A DNA stretch of 64,000 nucleotides from Lutimaribacter pacificus (GCF_900142185.1 NZ_FQZZ01000005.1:62001-126000), one strand, 5' to 3'. Numbered from the stretch's first letter, positions 26,701-36,074 are shown. Numbers and translations: made by a program. The notes: generated by a model not told the origin, from the letters alone.

Positions 26701-28308
26701 ATGTTCATTTCACCGACCCGTTCCGGGATTGTCCGGTTCATGGCCGGGTTTTTTGCCCTTTTCGTTTCGCTTTCCCTCGCCGCGCCGGTCGAGGCCGAGA
26801 TGACGGCCTTCCGGCAGGCGGTGGCCAGCTCCGCCGCCCGGGACAAGGATATCGCCGCCTTCTACCAGTCGCGCGAATACAAGCCGTTCTGGACCGCCGC
26901 CAATGCCGGTGCCAGGCGCCGCGCCCTGATCGAGGCGCTGAGCGATGCGCCCGAGCACGGGCTGCCCGCGCGCCGCTACGATGTGGAGGGGCTGCTGGCC
27001 CGGCTCGACGCGGCCAGGACGCCCAAGGCGCGCGGCATCGTCGAGGTCGAGATGAGCCGCGTCTTCGTGCAATATGCGCGCGACGTGCAGACCGGCGTAT
27101 TGGTGCCGGGCCGCGTCGTCAGCGACATCAAGCGCGAGGTGCCCTATCGCGAGCGGCTGTCCTACCTCGAGAATTTCGCCAGGTCGCACCCGCGCGGGTT
27201 CTTCCGCGCGCTGCCGCCGGACAGCAACGAATACACCCGCCTGATGAAAGAGAAAAAGAAGCTGGAGTCGCTTCTCGGGGCGGGCGGCTGGGGGGCGCAG
27301 GTGCCCGCCGGGGCGCTGAAACCGGCGGATACCGGCGCGGCCGTGGTGGCGCTGCGCAACCGCCTGATCGCCATGGGGTTCCTGCGCCGCACCACCACGC
27401 AGAGCTATGACGCGGCGATCCAGAAGGCGGTGCAGCAGTTCCAGCTCGCGCACGGGCTTGAGGCCGACGGTGTCGCGGGTGCCTCGACCATGGCCGAGAT
27501 CAACAAGGATGCGGGCGAGCGGCTGCAATCCGTCCTCGTCGCCATGGAGCGCGAACGCTGGATGAACATGCCGCGCGGCGAGCGGCATATCCTTGTGAAC
27601 CTGACCGATTTCACCGCAAGGGTGATGGATAACGACACGCTCACCTTCGAGACACGCTCGGTCGTGGGGGCGACCGCGTCCGACCGCCGCAGCCCGGAAT
27701 TCTCGGACGTGATGGAGTTCATGGTCATCAACCCCACCTGGAACGTGCCGCGCTCGATCGCGGTCAAGGAATACCTGCCGATGTTCCAGCGTAACCCCAA
27801 CGCTGCGGGCCATTTGCGGCTGGTGGATTCGCGGGGCCGCACCGTCAGCCGTTCGGCGGTGAATTTCGGGGCCTATACCGCGCGCACATTCCCGTTCAAC
27901 ATCAAGCAGCCGCCGGGGCAGCGCAACGCGCTGGGGCTGGTAAAGTTCATGTTCCCCAACAAATACAACATCTACCTGCACGACACCCCGGCCAAGAACC
28001 TGTTTTCCCGCGAGGTGCGGGCCTTTTCCCATGGCTGCATCCGCCTGCAGGAACCCTTCGATTTCGCCTATACGCTGCTGTCCAGGCAGACCGACGACCC
28101 CGAGGGCTTTTTCCGCGCCAAGCTGAACACCGGGGTCGAGACCGTGGTGCCGCTGGAACAGCCGGTGCCGGTGCACCTGATCTATCGCACCGCCTTCACC
28201 AAGGCGAAGGGGCACATGCAGTACCGCCGCGACATCTATGGCCGCGACGCGCAGATCTGGTCCGCGCTGAGCGAGGCAGGGGTGGCGCTGCGGGCGGTTC
28301 AGGGATAA
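26701..28308 (+). CDS. L,D-transpeptidase (YcbB/LdtD type)
   Basis: This is a 535-residue exported enzyme that forms meso-DAP cross-links or attaches peptides in the cell wall. A signal peptide (1-34, ending PVEA) is followed by the YcbB scaffold, a peptidoglycan-binding domain (about 205-265, [17 protein letters not shown]), and the YkuD catalytic domain with HDTP and SHGCIRL (His444, Cys446). ATG 26701 follows GAGG at good spacing; the TTG at 26686 would only add five residues. It is divergent from the DUF882 gene and 28 bases before lpxD. Confidence 0.9.
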   Translation: MFISPTRSGIVRFMAGFFALFVSLSLAAPVEAEMTAFRQAVASSAARDKDIAAFYQSREYKPFWTAANAGARRRALIEALSDAPEHGLPARRYDVEGLLARLDAARTPKARGIVEVEMSRVFVQYARDVQTGVLVPGRVVSDIKREVPYRERLSYLENFARSHPRGFFRALPPDSNEYTRLMKEKKKLESLLGAGGWGAQVPAGALKPADTGAAVVALRNRLIAMGFLRRTTTQSYDAAIQKAVQQFQLAHGLEADGVAGASTMAEINKDAGERLQSVLVAMERERWMNMPRGERHILVNLTDFTARVMDNDTLTFETRSVVGATASDRRSPEFSDVMEFMVINPTWNVPRSIAVKEYLPMFQRNPNAAGHLRLVDSRGRTVSRSAVNFGAYTARTFPFNIKQPPGQRNALGLVKFMFPNKYNIYLHDTPAKNLFSREVRAFSHGCIRLQEPFDFAYTLLSRQTDDPEGFFRAKLNTGVETVVPLEQPVPVHLIYRTAFTKAKGHMQYRRDIYGRDAQIWSALSEAGVALRAVQG

Positions 28309-28336
28309 GTCTGCCCCGACAAGTTCGGGGTCTGAC

Positions 28337-29428
28337 ATGAGCCACACGATCAGGGAAATCGCCGATGCGCTGGGGGCCGTGGCCCTTGGCGCGTCGGATA
28401 TTCGCGTCACCGGCGTGGCCGAACCGGCGATGGCCGGGCCGGACGACCTGGCGCTGGCGATGAAACCCGCCTTTGCCGAAGGGCTGGCGCAGGGTCGCGC
28501 GCGCGCGGCGCTGGTCTGGGACGGGGCCGACTGGCAGGCGCTGGGGCTGAAGGCCGCGATCGTCGCGCCGCGCCCGCGCTACGCGATGGCGGGCCTTAGC
28601 GCGATGATGGACCCGGGCCAGGGCTTTGCCCCCGGCATCCACCCTTCGGCGGTGATCGACCCCTCGGCGGAACTGGGCGAGGGTGTCAGCGTCGGGCCTC
28701 TGGCGGTGATTTCCGCCGGCGCGCGGATCGGGGCCGGATCGGTGATCGGGCCGCATTGCTTTGTCGGCGTCGATACCGAAATCGGGCAGGGCGCGTTCCT
28801 GCGCGAGGGCGTGCGGATCGGCGCGCGCGTGCGGATCGGCGCGCGGTTCATCGCGCAGCCCGGTGCGGTGGTGGGCGCCGACGGGTTTTCCTTCGTCACG
28901 CCCGAGCAAAGCAACATCGAACGTGTCCGCGACAGCCTGGGCGACCAGGGCGAGATCGCCAGCCAGTCCTACGCGCGCATCCACAGCCTCGGCGGCGTCA
29001 CCATCGGCGACGACGTGGAACTGGGCGCCAACAGCTGCATCGACCGCGGCACCGTGCGCGACACGGTGATCGGCAACGGGGTGAAATTCGACAACCTCGC
29101 CCAGATCGGCCACAACGTCACCATCGGCAACGACTGCCTGATCTGCGCGCAGGTCGGCGTGGCGGGCTCGACCCGGGTGGGCAACAACGTGGTGCTGGGC
29201 GGGCAGACCGGGGTCAGCGACAACCTGTTCATCGGCGACAACGTGATCACCGGCGGCGCGACAAAGGTGCTGGCCAACGTGCCCGCGGGCCGTGTCATGC
29301 TGGGCTATCCGGCGATGAAGATGGACGCCCATATCGAAACCTACAAGGCGCTGCGCCGCCTTCCGCGCCTGATCGGCCAGGTGGCCGCATTGCAGAAAGC
29401 GGTTTTCAAGCCGGGCGAGAGTGACTAA
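28337..29428 (+). CDS. lpxD: LpxD, UDP-3-O-acylglucosamine N-acyltransferase
   Basis: This 363-residue cytosolic enzyme transfers a 3-hydroxyacyl chain from acyl carrier protein to UDP-3-O-acylglucosamine in lipid A synthesis. The N-terminal uridine-binding domain (1-100) is followed by a left-handed beta-helix of hexapeptide repeats (about 100-320, many I/V-G-x-x-x patterns) with the catalytic-type histidine His259 in [10 protein letters not shown]-terminal helix ends the protein. It is not flanked by lpxA, lpxB or fabZ here; instead an acyl carrier protein and a ketoacyl synthase follow within 30 bases. Confidence 0.95.
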   Translation: MSHTIREIADALGAVALGASDIRVTGVAEPAMAGPDDLALAMKPAFAEGLAQGRARAALVWDGADWQALGLKAAIVAPRPRYAMAGLSAMMDPGQGFAPGIHPSAVIDPSAELGEGVSVGPLAVISAGARIGAGSVIGPHCFVGVDTEIGQGAFLREGVRIGARVRIGARFIAQPGAVVGADGFSFVTPEQSNIERVRDSLGDQGEIASQSYARIHSLGGVTIGDDVELGANSCIDRGTVRDTVIGNGVKFDNLAQIGHNVTIGNDCLICAQVGVAGSTRVGNNVVLGGQTGVSDNLFIGDNVITGGATKVLANVPAGRVMLGYPAMKMDAHIETYKALRRLPRLIGQVAALQKAVFKPGESD

Positions 29429-29458
29429 ATCAGCGCCATGAAGTCAGGAGAGCCGGGC

Positions 29459-29719
29459 ATGAGCGTCAAGGACAAGGTTATCGGGATCATCGCGGAGCAG
29501 GCGGTGCTGGAGCCGTCGGACGTCACGATGGACAGCACGCTTGAGGATTTGGGCATCGACAGCCTCGGGCTGGTGGAATCGATCTTCGCCATCGAAGAGG
29601 CGTTCGACATCTCGGTGCCCTTCAACGCCAACGAACCCGAACAAAGCGATTTCGACATCTCGTCGGTGGCGAAAATCGTCGAGGGCATCGAAAAACTCGT
29701 GGCCGAGCAACACGGATGA
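29459..29719 (+). CDS. Dedicated acyl carrier protein
   Basis: This is an 86-residue acidic carrier protein with the phosphopantetheine site Ser35 in LGIDSLGLVES. AGGAG (29446-29450) lies 8 bases before ATG 29459; the ATG at 29438 would add seven residues without a ribosome site. The insertion NANEPEQSDFD after helix II is unlike house-keeping AcpP and resembles specialised carriers such as NodF and AcpXL. The stop overlaps the ketosynthase start (ATGA), and lpxD is 30 bases upstream. It probably carries a special acyl chain, plausibly for lipid A, by inference from neighbours. Confidence 0.87.
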   Translation: MSVKDKVIGIIAEQAVLEPSDVTMDSTLEDLGIDSLGLVESIFAIEEAFDISVPFNANEPEQSDFDISSVAKIVEGIEKLVAEQHG

Positions 29720-30924
29720 AGCGAGTCGTCATCACGGGCGCAGGCACGATCAACGCGCTTGGCCATGACGTGCCCGAAACGCTTGTGGCGATGCGCGAAG
29801 GGCGCTGCGGGATCGGCCCGCTGGAATTCCGCGATGTCGAGCGGCTGTCGATCGCCATCGGCGGCCAGGTCAAGGAGTTCGAGGCCGAAGGTCGCTTCAA
29901 TCGCCAGCAGATGACGCTCTACGACCGTTTCACCCAGTTCACGCTGGTGGCCGCGAAAGAGGCCATCGCGCAATCGGGGCTGGAATTCATCGGCGAACTG
30001 GCCGCCCGCGCGGGCGTCGTGCTGGGCACCGCGGGCGGCGGCGTCAGCACCTGGGACGACAATTACCGCGCGGTCTATGAAGAGGGGAAGAACCGGGTTC
30101 ACCCCTTCGTCGTGCCCAAGCTGATGAACAATGCGGCCTGTTCGCATATCAGCATCGAATACAACCTCAAGGGTCCGTCCTTTACCGTGTCCACCGCCTG
30201 CGCGTCGTCGAATCACGCGATGGCGCAGGCGTTCCAGATGGTGCGCTCGGGGATGGCGCCCGCGATGGTGACGGGCGGGTCGGAATCCATGCTGTGCTTT
30301 GGCGGGGTGAAGGCATGGGAAGGTCTGCGGGTGATGTCCAAGGACGCCTGCCGCCCGTTTTCCGCCAACCGCAACGGCATGGTGCAGGGCGAGGGGGCGG
30401 GCATCTTCGTCTTCGAGGAATACGAGCACGCCAGGAAACGCGGCGCCGAGATCCTGGCCGAGGTGGCGGGATTCGCCATGTCCTCGGACGCGTCCGACAT
30501 CGTGATGCCGTCGAAACAGGGCGCGGCGCGCGCCATCTCGGGGGCGCTGGCGGATGCGCGGCTGAACCCCGAGGACGTGTGTTACATCAACGCCCACGGC
30601 ACCGGCACGGCGGCAAACGACAAGACCGAATGCGCCGCGGTGGCCGATGTGTTCGGCCGCCACGCCGACGACCTGATGATTTCCTCGACCAAATCCATGC
30701 ACGGCCACCTGATCGGCGCCACCGGCGCGGTGGAGTTGCTGGCCTGCATCATGGCGCTCCGCGACGGGGTGATCGCCCCCACCATCGGCTACGAGGAATT
30801 CGACCCCGAATGCGCGCTGGACGTGGTCCCGAACGAGGCGCGCGAGGCGAAGGTCGATGTAGCGCTGTCGAACGCCTTTGCCTTCGGCGGGCTGAACGCG
30901 GTGCTGGCGCTGCGCAAGGTCTGA
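29716..30924 (+). CDS. Beta-ketoacyl-ACP synthase (FabF/NodE-like)
   Basis: This 402-residue condensing enzyme elongates acyl chains on a carrier protein. The triad is complete: Cys162 in STACASSNHA, His294 in NAHGTGT and His331 in KSMHGHLIGATG. The length equals that of NodE, and the pairing with a private carrier protein is like nodF-nodE and acpXL-fabF clusters that make unusual fatty acids. The start overlaps the carrier gene. A T-rich tail and a dispersed repeat follow the stop. Whether the product goes to lipid A or another lipid is not shown by sequence. Confidence 0.92.
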   Translation: MKRVVITGAGTINALGHDVPETLVAMREGRCGIGPLEFRDVERLSIAIGGQVKEFEAEGRFNRQQMTLYDRFTQFTLVAAKEAIAQSGLEFIGELAARAGVVLGTAGGGVSTWDDNYRAVYEEGKNRVHPFVVPKLMNNAACSHISIEYNLKGPSFTVSTACASSNHAMAQAFQMVRSGMAPAMVTGGSESMLCFGGVKAWEGLRVMSKDACRPFSANRNGMVQGEGAGIFVFEEYEHARKRGAEILAEVAGFAMSSDASDIVMPSKQGAARAISGALADARLNPEDVCYINAHGTGTAANDKTECAAVADVFGRHADDLMISSTKSMHGHLIGATGAVELLACIMALRDGVIAPTIGYEEFDPECALDVVPNEAREAKVDVALSNAFAFGGLNAVLALRKV

Positions 30925-30967
30925 GCGCCCCGGCACCGGTATCGCCCGGGCCGATGGCGTTTTTCTT

Positions 30968-30988
30968 GAGTATTTTCAGAACGATGAA
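30968..30988. repeat. Single copy of the dispersed GAGTATTTTC...CGATGAA repeat
   Basis: All 21 bases match the left arm of the inverted pair at 141-161, and the next seven bases (GGGCCGG) also match. A run TTTTTCTT directly precedes it, after a weak CGCC-N9-GGCG stem. It lies between the convergent ketosynthase and MFS genes, 12 bases from the MFS stop. Confidence 0.85.
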
Positions 30989-31000
30989 GGGCCGGACCGC

Positions 31001-32224
31001 TCAGGCGTCCTCTTTCGGGCGCAGGGCGAGCCAGATCAGCGCGCCGCCCGCCAGCACCAGGAAGGGCGCCATGGCGAGGTTGACGCTGGCCCAGCCCTCG
31101 ACCGGGCTGCCGCCCGAGCAGTTCATCAGCCCGCCCGAGGACAGCGAGGCAAAGGTCACGCCGCCAAAGACGATAAGATCGTTCATGCCCTGCATCCGGC
31201 CGCGTTCATGCGCCTCATGCGCGCCGGCCAGCATCGTGGTGGCGCCGATGAAGCCGAAATTCCAGCCCACGCCCAGCAGGATCAGCGCGATGAAGAAGTT
31301 TTCCAGTTCGACCCCCTGCAGCGCCACGACGCCGGCGGCGGCAAGGATGGTCAGCCCCGTGGCGACCACCTTGGTCACGCCGAAGCGCGCGATAAGGTGG
31401 CCGGTGAAGAAACTGGGCACATACATCGCAAGCACATGCGCGGTAACGATGTCGGCGGCGTCGCCTTCCTCGAACCCGCAGCCCACCACCGCCAGCGGCG
31501 TCGAGGTCATGACAAGGTTCATCAGCGCGTAGGACACCATCGCGCAGATCACCGCGACCGCGATCACCGGGGTGGTGATCAGCTCCCACCGGGTGCGGCC
31601 ACGGGGGGCGTCCGCGCTCGGGACCGGGGGTTTGGGGATGTCGAGGAACAGGAACAGGACCGAGCCTATGACGTTCACCGCGATCACCGTCAGGTAGGTG
31701 CCGAGGAACGGGATGACCATCGCCTGGCTGGTGACCTTGACCAGCTGCGGGCCGATGATGGCCGAGGCCAGCCCGCCGGCCATGACGTAGGAAATCGCCT
31801 TGGGGCGAAACTCGTCCGAGGCGGTATCGGCGGCGGCGAAGCGATAGAACCCCTGCGCCGACATGTAGACGCCGGTGAACAGGCTGCCGGCCAGGAAGAC
31901 CGGGAAGGAGTTGAGGTAGAGCCCGTAGGCGCTTATCCCGCCGCCGAGCGCGCCGCAGCCGGTGCCGACCCAGAACCCGGCGCGCCGCCCGTATTTCTGC
32001 ATCAGGTGCGATACCGGCGTCGCCGCCATCATCGAGCCCAGAACGATCAGCGAGATCGGCAGCGTCGCCCAGCACGGGTTGCTGGCCAGCGCCTGACCGG
32101 CCAGCCCGCCGAAGGTGAAGATCATCGGCATCTGCGCGCCCAGGATGGCCTGGGCCAGCACGAGAACCACGACATTGCGCCTTGCGCGCGTGTCTGTGGA
32201 GGGAGTCTGGGCGATATCGGTCAT
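31001..32224 (-). CDS. MFS transporter
   Basis: This is a 407-residue inner-membrane transporter with about twelve helices in two halves and the cytoplasmic loop KYGRRAGFWVG of major facilitator proteins between helices 2 and 3. A short hydrophilic N-terminus (TPSTDTRARR) precedes helix 1. The substrate is unknown; the layout resembles drug/metabolite exporters. ATG 32224 was chosen since a longer frame to 32260 lacks a ribosome site. An FNR-like sequence lies about 40-50 bases upstream. The gene converges on the lpxD operon. Confidence 0.83.
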   Translation of the reverse strand: MTDIAQTPSTDTRARRNVVVLVLAQAILGAQMPMIFTFGGLAGQALASNPCWATLPISLIVLGSMMAATPVSHLMQKYGRRAGFWVGTGCGALGGGISAYGLYLNSFPVFLAGSLFTGVYMSAQGFYRFAAADTASDEFRPKAISYVMAGGLASAIIGPQLVKVTSQAMVIPFLGTYLTVIAVNVIGSVLFLFLDIPKPPVPSADAPRGRTRWELITTPVIAVAVICAMVSYALMNLVMTSTPLAVVGCGFEEGDAADIVTAHVLAMYVPSFFTGHLIARFGVTKVVATGLTILAAAGVVALQGVELENFFIALILLGVGWNFGFIGATTMLAGAHEAHERGRMQGMNDLIVFGGVTFASLSSGGLMNCSGGSPVEGWASVNLAMAPFLVLAGGALIWLALRPKEDA

Positions 32225-32262
32225 GGGCAGATTGCTAGACCGGGCGCGCAACCTGCGCAAGA

Positions 32263-32276
32263 TTGAATATGATCAA
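32263..32276 (-). promoter_or_regulatory. FNR-like palindrome upstream of the MFS gene
   Basis: TTGAATATGATCAA matches TTGAT-N4-ATCAA at nine of ten positions. Its centre is only 45 bases before the MFS start codon, too close for the usual class II activation unless the leader is extremely short, so repression or chance must be considered. Confidence 0.3.
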
Positions 32277-32301
32277 TTGCCGGGACCGGCGCGGCGGCGG
32301 G

Positions 32302-32619
32302 TCAGCCCTTGTCCTTGCCGACGTTCTCGGCAAAGGCCACCTCGAAGGCGGCCTGTTTCTCCGGGCTGGCCCCGGTCTGGTTCTCGGCCTTCCACTGGTC
32401 GTAGGGCATTCCGTAATATATCTCGCGCGCGTCCTCCTTGGACATCTCGATGCCGCGCTCGGCGGCGGCCTCCTGGTACCAGCGCGACAGGCAGTTGCGG
32501 CAGAACCCGGCCAGGGTCATCAGGTCGATATTCTGCACGTCCCTGCGGTCTTCCATCAGGTGTTGGCGCAGGCGGCGAAAGGCGGCGGCCTCGATCTCGG
32601 TGCGGGTCTGGTCGTCCAT
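32302..32619 (-). CDS. DUF1244 family protein
   Basis: This is a 105-residue soluble protein of the DUF1244 family. The hallmarks are GFCRNCLSRWYQEAA (residues about 47-61, two conserved cysteines) and YGMPYDQWKAENQT. GGAAG precedes ATG 32619. The family is common in proteobacteria with no assigned reaction; a DUF1244 protein has been solved as a small helical bundle. It is followed leftward by the MFS gene 77 bases away and preceded by the N-formylglutamate amidohydrolase gene 51 bases away. Confidence 0.88.
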   Translation of the reverse strand: MDDQTRTEIEAAAFRRLRQHLMEDRRDVQNIDLMTLAGFCRNCLSRWYQEAAAERGIEMSKEDAREIYYGMPYDQWKAENQTGASPEKQAAFEVAFAENVGKDKG

Positions 32620-32670
32620 ATCGGTCTTCCTTCTGTCTGCCGGCAAATGTGGGGCCGCGGGCGCAGCGGG

Positions 32671-33411
32671 TCAATCGCCGATATGGGCCAGCGCGCGGGT
32701 CAGCAGCGGTACCAGCCGCGCGGCCCAGGCCTTTTGATCCTCTTCCGCCTCGATCAGGTCGTTGCGGATCTCGATCAGCGTGTTGTGGCGCTGATGCGCG
32801 ATGGCGTGGCGCGCGATGGCGTCGCCCGGCAGGTGCCCGCCATAGGGCTCGTTCTCGCCCACGCAAAGATCGGGCTCGGCCCGCAACAGCTCCAGCAGCG
32901 GGCGCGAAAACCGCGTATCGGCGGCATAGAGCACGCCCACATGCCAGGGGCGCGGCGGGCGGCCCTGCAACTGGCGGGTATAGGAATGGACCGACACGAT
33001 CACCGTATCGTCCCGTCGCGCCGCCATCCGCGCCACCGCGTCGTGATAGGGGCGATAGCAGCGCATCAGCCGTTCCTGCAGCGCCTCCGCGCCGGCGTGG
33101 CGGTTGCCGGGGATGATCGTGCCATCGTAAAGCTTCATCAGCAGGGTCGGGTCGTCCTCGCCCCGGTTGGGGTCGATCACCAGGCGCGAGAAATTGGACA
33201 GCACCGCCGGGGCGTCCAGCAGTCGCGCCAGTTCCCGCGTCACGCCCGCCGCGCCCACGTCATAGGCGATATGCCGGCCCATGTCGCCCGCGGCCAGCCC
33301 CAGGGTTCCGCCGTTCACGAAGGGCGGCACCGTGTTCGCCGCGTGATCGCAGGTGATCAGCCAGCGCGATTTTGCGGCGCCATTGACGATTTCAAAGGGT
33401 TCGTATGTCAT
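32671..33411 (-). CDS. N-formylglutamate amidohydrolase family protein
   Basis: This is a 246-residue metal-dependent hydrolase of the FGase family. Conserved segments are ITCDHAANTVP, DVGAAGVTRELA, IDPNRG, VHSYTR and NEPY. Classical members release formate from N-formylglutamate in histidine breakdown, but Rhodobacterales carry several paralogues of uncertain role, and no hut genes lie nearby. ATG 33411 is preceded by GGAAAGGAAA; a GTG at 33435 is an alternative. It is divergent from pyruvate kinase across 106 bases. Confidence 0.85.
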   Translation of the reverse strand: MTYEPFEIVNGAAKSRWLITCDHAANTVPPFVNGGTLGLAAGDMGRHIAYDVGAAGVTRELARLLDAPAVLSNFSRLVIDPNRGEDDPTLLMKLYDGTIIPGNRHAGAEALQERLMRCYRPYHDAVARMAARRDDTVIVSVHSYTRQLQGRPPRPWHVGVLYAADTRFSRPLLELLRAEPDLCVGENEPYGGHLPGDAIARHAIAHQRHNTLIEIRNDLIEAEEDQKAWAARLVPLLTRALAHIGD

Positions 33412-33517
33412 CGGACTGTCATTTCCTTTCCGCACGCTCTAGGACAGAAACGGCCGGATTGGAATTGCCGCCGAGCGAAAAACGCGCCCGCGCGCGCAGG
33501 AAAAGGAAAGGGGCGGG

Positions 33518-34963
33518 ATGAGACGCCACCGCAACGTGAAAATCGTGGCCACGCTGGGGCCCGCATCGAACGATTACGAGATGATCCGCGCGCTGCACGA
33601 GGCCGGGGCGGACGTGTTCCGCCTGAACATGAGCCATGGCAGCCATGACGAGATTCGCGCCCGCCACGCCATCATTCGCCAGGTCGAGCGCGACCTGGAC
33701 AGCCCGATCGCGATCCTGGCCGACCTGCAGGGGCCGAAACTGCGCGTCGGCGAATTCGCCGATGGCGAGGAAGAGTTGCAGGAGGGCGCGTCCTTCCGGC
33801 TCGACCTCGATCCGGCGGCGGGGGACGGTGCGCGGGTCTGCCTGCCGCATCCCGAGATTTTCGCCGTGCTGGAACCCGGCGCGCGGCTGCTGGTCAACGA
33901 TGGCAAGATCCGCCTGACGGTGCGCGACTGCGGCAAGGATTTCGCCGATTGCACCGTGACGGTGGGCGGCACGATCTCGAATCGCAAGGGGGTGAACGTG
34001 CCCGACGTGGTGCTGCCGCTGGCGGCGCTCTCCGAAAAGGACCGGGCCGACCTGGAATTCGTCTGCCAGCTGGGGATCGACTGGCTGGCGCTGTCCTTCG
34101 TGCAGCGTCCCGCCGACGTTGAAGAGGCGCGCGCGCTGGCCGATGGCCGCGCCGCGATCCTGTCGAAGATCGAGAAACCCGCCGCGGTCAAGGCGTTCGA
34201 CGACATCCTTGCCGTCAGCGACGGGATCATGGTGGCGCGCGGCGACCTGGGGGTGGAACTGCCGGTGCAGAACGTGCCGCCGATCCAGAAACGCCTTGTG
34301 CGCCGGTGCCGCGCTGCCGCCAAGCCGGTGATCGTGGCGACCCAGATGCTGGAATCGATGATCGAGTCGCCGATGCCCACCCGGGCCGAGGTGTCGGACG
34401 TGGCCACCGCCATCTACGAGGGCGCCGACGCCATCATGCTGAGCGCGGAATCGGCCGCCGGCGATTACCCGGTCGAGGCGGTGACGACGATGGACAACGT
34501 CGCCGTCGAGGTCGAAAGCGACCCCACCTATATCGAGGTGATCGAGGCCAGCCGCCGGGCCGAGCGCCACACCATCGCCGACGGCATCGTCGCCGCCGCG
34601 CGCGAGATCGCCGAGACCACGGATATCAGGGCGATCTGCTGCTATACCGAAAGCGGCACCACCGCCGCGCTGACCGCGCGCGAACGCCCGCGCGTGCCGA
34701 TCATCGGCATGACCTCGATCCGCGGCACCGCGCGGCGGCTGGCGCTGACCTGGGGGGTGAACTGCGTGATGACGGGCGAGCTCAACCGCTTCAAGATGGC
34801 GGTGGTCAATGCCGCCCGCGCGGCGCGCGCGCAGGGCTATGCCAGCGAAGAGGACCAGATCCTGGTGATCGCGGGCGTGCCCTTCAACGTGCCGGGCACC
34901 ACCAACATCCTGCGCGTGGCACCCTGCGCCGAACATTTGATTTTCGCCTCCGACCCGGAGTAA
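33518..34963 (+). CDS. pyk: Pyruvate kinase
   Basis: This 481-residue glycolytic enzyme turns phosphoenolpyruvate and ADP into pyruvate and ATP. Typical motifs are KIVATLGPAS at the start, FRLNMSHGSH, the active-site region ILSKIEKPAAV with the catalytic lysine, MVARGDLGVELP, and the MLESMIESPMPTRAEVSDV helix. Barrel, B domain (about 70-165) and C-terminal domain are all present at normal length. AGGAAAAGG precedes the ATG. It is followed 38 bases later by a small membrane protein gene. Confidence 0.96.
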   Translation: MRRHRNVKIVATLGPASNDYEMIRALHEAGADVFRLNMSHGSHDEIRARHAIIRQVERDLDSPIAILADLQGPKLRVGEFADGEEELQEGASFRLDLDPAAGDGARVCLPHPEIFAVLEPGARLLVNDGKIRLTVRDCGKDFADCTVTVGGTISNRKGVNVPDVVLPLAALSEKDRADLEFVCQLGIDWLALSFVQRPADVEEARALADGRAAILSKIEKPAAVKAFDDILAVSDGIMVARGDLGVELPVQNVPPIQKRLVRRCRAAAKPVIVATQMLESMIESPMPTRAEVSDVATAIYEGADAIMLSAESAAGDYPVEAVTTMDNVAVEVESDPTYIEVIEASRRAERHTIADGIVAAAREIAETTDIRAICCYTESGTTAALTARERPRVPIIGMTSIRGTARRLALTWGVNCVMTGELNRFKMAVVNAARAARAQGYASEEDQILVIAGVPFNVPGTTNILRVAPCAEHLIFASDPE

Positions 34964-35001
34964 CCTGTCGCAACGCCAACAAACCGGGCAGGGCAGGGTA
35001 A

Positions 35002-35229
35002 ATGGTTTTCGACAGCGACCTGATCTTCATCACGGGGCTTGTGCTCTGTGTCTTTGCGATCCCCTCGATCGTCAGCGCCTTTTCCGACCGTCGCGCCCCG
35101 CGCGTGGCGACGCTGGTGCTGATGGCGGGCGGCGCGATGGTGGTCTGGGCGATCCAGAGCCAGCCGGGCGGCTACCGGATCGAGGATATCCCCGACGTCT
35201 TCGTGCGCGTCCTGGCGCGCTTCATCTGA
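35002..35229 (+). CDS. Small two-helix membrane protein
   Basis: This is a 75-residue protein with hydrophobic helices at about 7-27 and 37-54, and a short C-terminal tail (RIEDIPDVFVRVLARFI). GCAGGGCAGGG precedes ATG 35002. I do not recognise a family, but good codon use, a ribosome site and the operon-like spacing after pyk support a real gene. Function is unknown. Confidence 0.7.
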   Translation: MVFDSDLIFITGLVLCVFAIPSIVSAFSDRRAPRVATLVLMAGGAMVVWAIQSQPGGYRIEDIPDVFVRVLARFI

Positions 35230-35243
35230 GCGCCAATTCGGCC

Positions 35244-35272
35244 TTGCCAATCGCGGCGCGGGCTTCTATACG
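35244..35272 (+). promoter_or_regulatory. Promoter of rpmI-rplT
   Basis: TTGCCA (35244-35249), 17 bases, TATACG (35267-35272) is a good sigma-70 promoter. It gives a leader of about 70 bases before rpmI. No L20 autoregulatory pseudoknot could be recognised by eye in that leader. Confidence 0.7.
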
Positions 35273-35348
35273 GCGCACTCTACCTCGCGCGGCCGGCCGG
35301 AGTGGCATGCCGAGTCGTGCGTGAACCGACCTAAAAAAGGAGACGGAA

Positions 35349-35549
35349 ATGCCCAAGCTGAAGACGAAATCGAGCTGCAAGAAGCGGTTCAAGGTGACGG
35401 CCAAGGGCCGCATCAAGGCAGGCCAGGCCGGCAAACGCCACGGCATGATCAAGCGCACCAACAAGTTCATCCGCGACGCGCGGGGAACCACGACGCTGTC
35501 CAAGGCTGATGAGCAGATCATCAAGCCGATGATGCCCTACGCGCGCTAA
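35349..35549 (+). CDS. rpmI: Ribosomal protein L35
   Basis: This is a 66-residue basic protein of the large ribosomal subunit. The sequence starts [15 protein letters not shown] and has the [15 protein letters not shown] core of L35. AAAGGAGA precedes the ATG. It lies 13 bases before rplT, the usual partner, but infC, often the first gene of this operon, is not upstream. Confidence 0.97.
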   Translation: MPKLKTKSSCKKRFKVTAKGRIKAGQAGKRHGMIKRTNKFIRDARGTTTLSKADEQIIKPMMPYAR

Positions 35550-35562
35550 GGAGGTCTGAGAC

Positions 35563-35928
35563 ATGTCCCGAGTCAAAGGCGGAACCACCACCCACGCCCG
35601 TCACAAGAAGGTCATCAAGGCCGCCAAAGGTTACTATGGCCGCCGCAAGAACACCTTCAAGGTCGCCCGCCAGGCGGTCGACAAGGCCAACCAGTACGCC
35701 ACCCGCGACCGCAAGAACCGCAAGCGCAATTTCCGCGCGCTGTGGATTCAGCGGATCAACGCCGCCGTGCGCGCCCATGATGAATCGCTGACCTATTCGC
35801 GTTTCATCAACGGCCTGACGCTGGCCGGCATCGAGGTGGACCGCAAGGTTCTGGCCGATCTCGCCGTGCACGAGCCCGAGGCGTTCGGCGCCATCGTGGA
35901 CCAGGCGAAAGGCGCGCTGGCCGCCTGA
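35563..35928 (+). CDS. rplT: Ribosomal protein L20
   Basis: This is a 121-residue basic protein that binds 23S rRNA early in large-subunit assembly. The start [16 protein letters not shown] and the [10 protein letters not shown] and QWIRINAAVR-like segments (here [11 protein letters not shown]) are L20 hallmarks. AGGAGG precedes the ATG. A clear hairpin ends the operon 30 bases after the stop. Confidence 0.97.
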   Translation: MSRVKGGTTTHARHKKVIKAAKGYYGRRKNTFKVARQAVDKANQYATRDRKNRKRNFRALWIQRINAAVRAHDESLTYSRFINGLTLAGIEVDRKVLADLAVHEPEAFGAIVDQAKGALAA

Positions 35929-35959
35929 CCGGCCCGCCGCACCCCGTGATTTTCGACAG

Positions 35960-35988
35960 GACGCCGCCGGACCCCCGGCGGCGTCTTT
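35960..35988 (+). terminator. Terminator after rplT
   Basis: GACGCCGCCGG (35960-35970) pairs exactly with CCGGCGGCGTC (35975-35985) across a four-base loop, followed by TTT. The stem is very strong although the T-run is short. Confidence 0.75.
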
Positions 35989-36053
35989 CGTTGCGCCGTG
36001 GCGTGCCTGCCCGCGCGGGGCGCCTGCCTGCACGGGCAGGACGCCTCCGGCGG

Positions 36054-36074
36054 GAGTATTTGCGGAACGATGAA
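36054..36074. repeat. Diverged copy of the dispersed GAGTATTTTC...CGATGAA repeat
   Basis: This copy matches the unit at 141-161 with two changes (GAGTATTTGCGG...CGATGAA). A small CGCC-TCC-GGCG stem directly precedes it. It lies after the rplT terminator and 83 bases before pheS. Confidence 0.75.
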
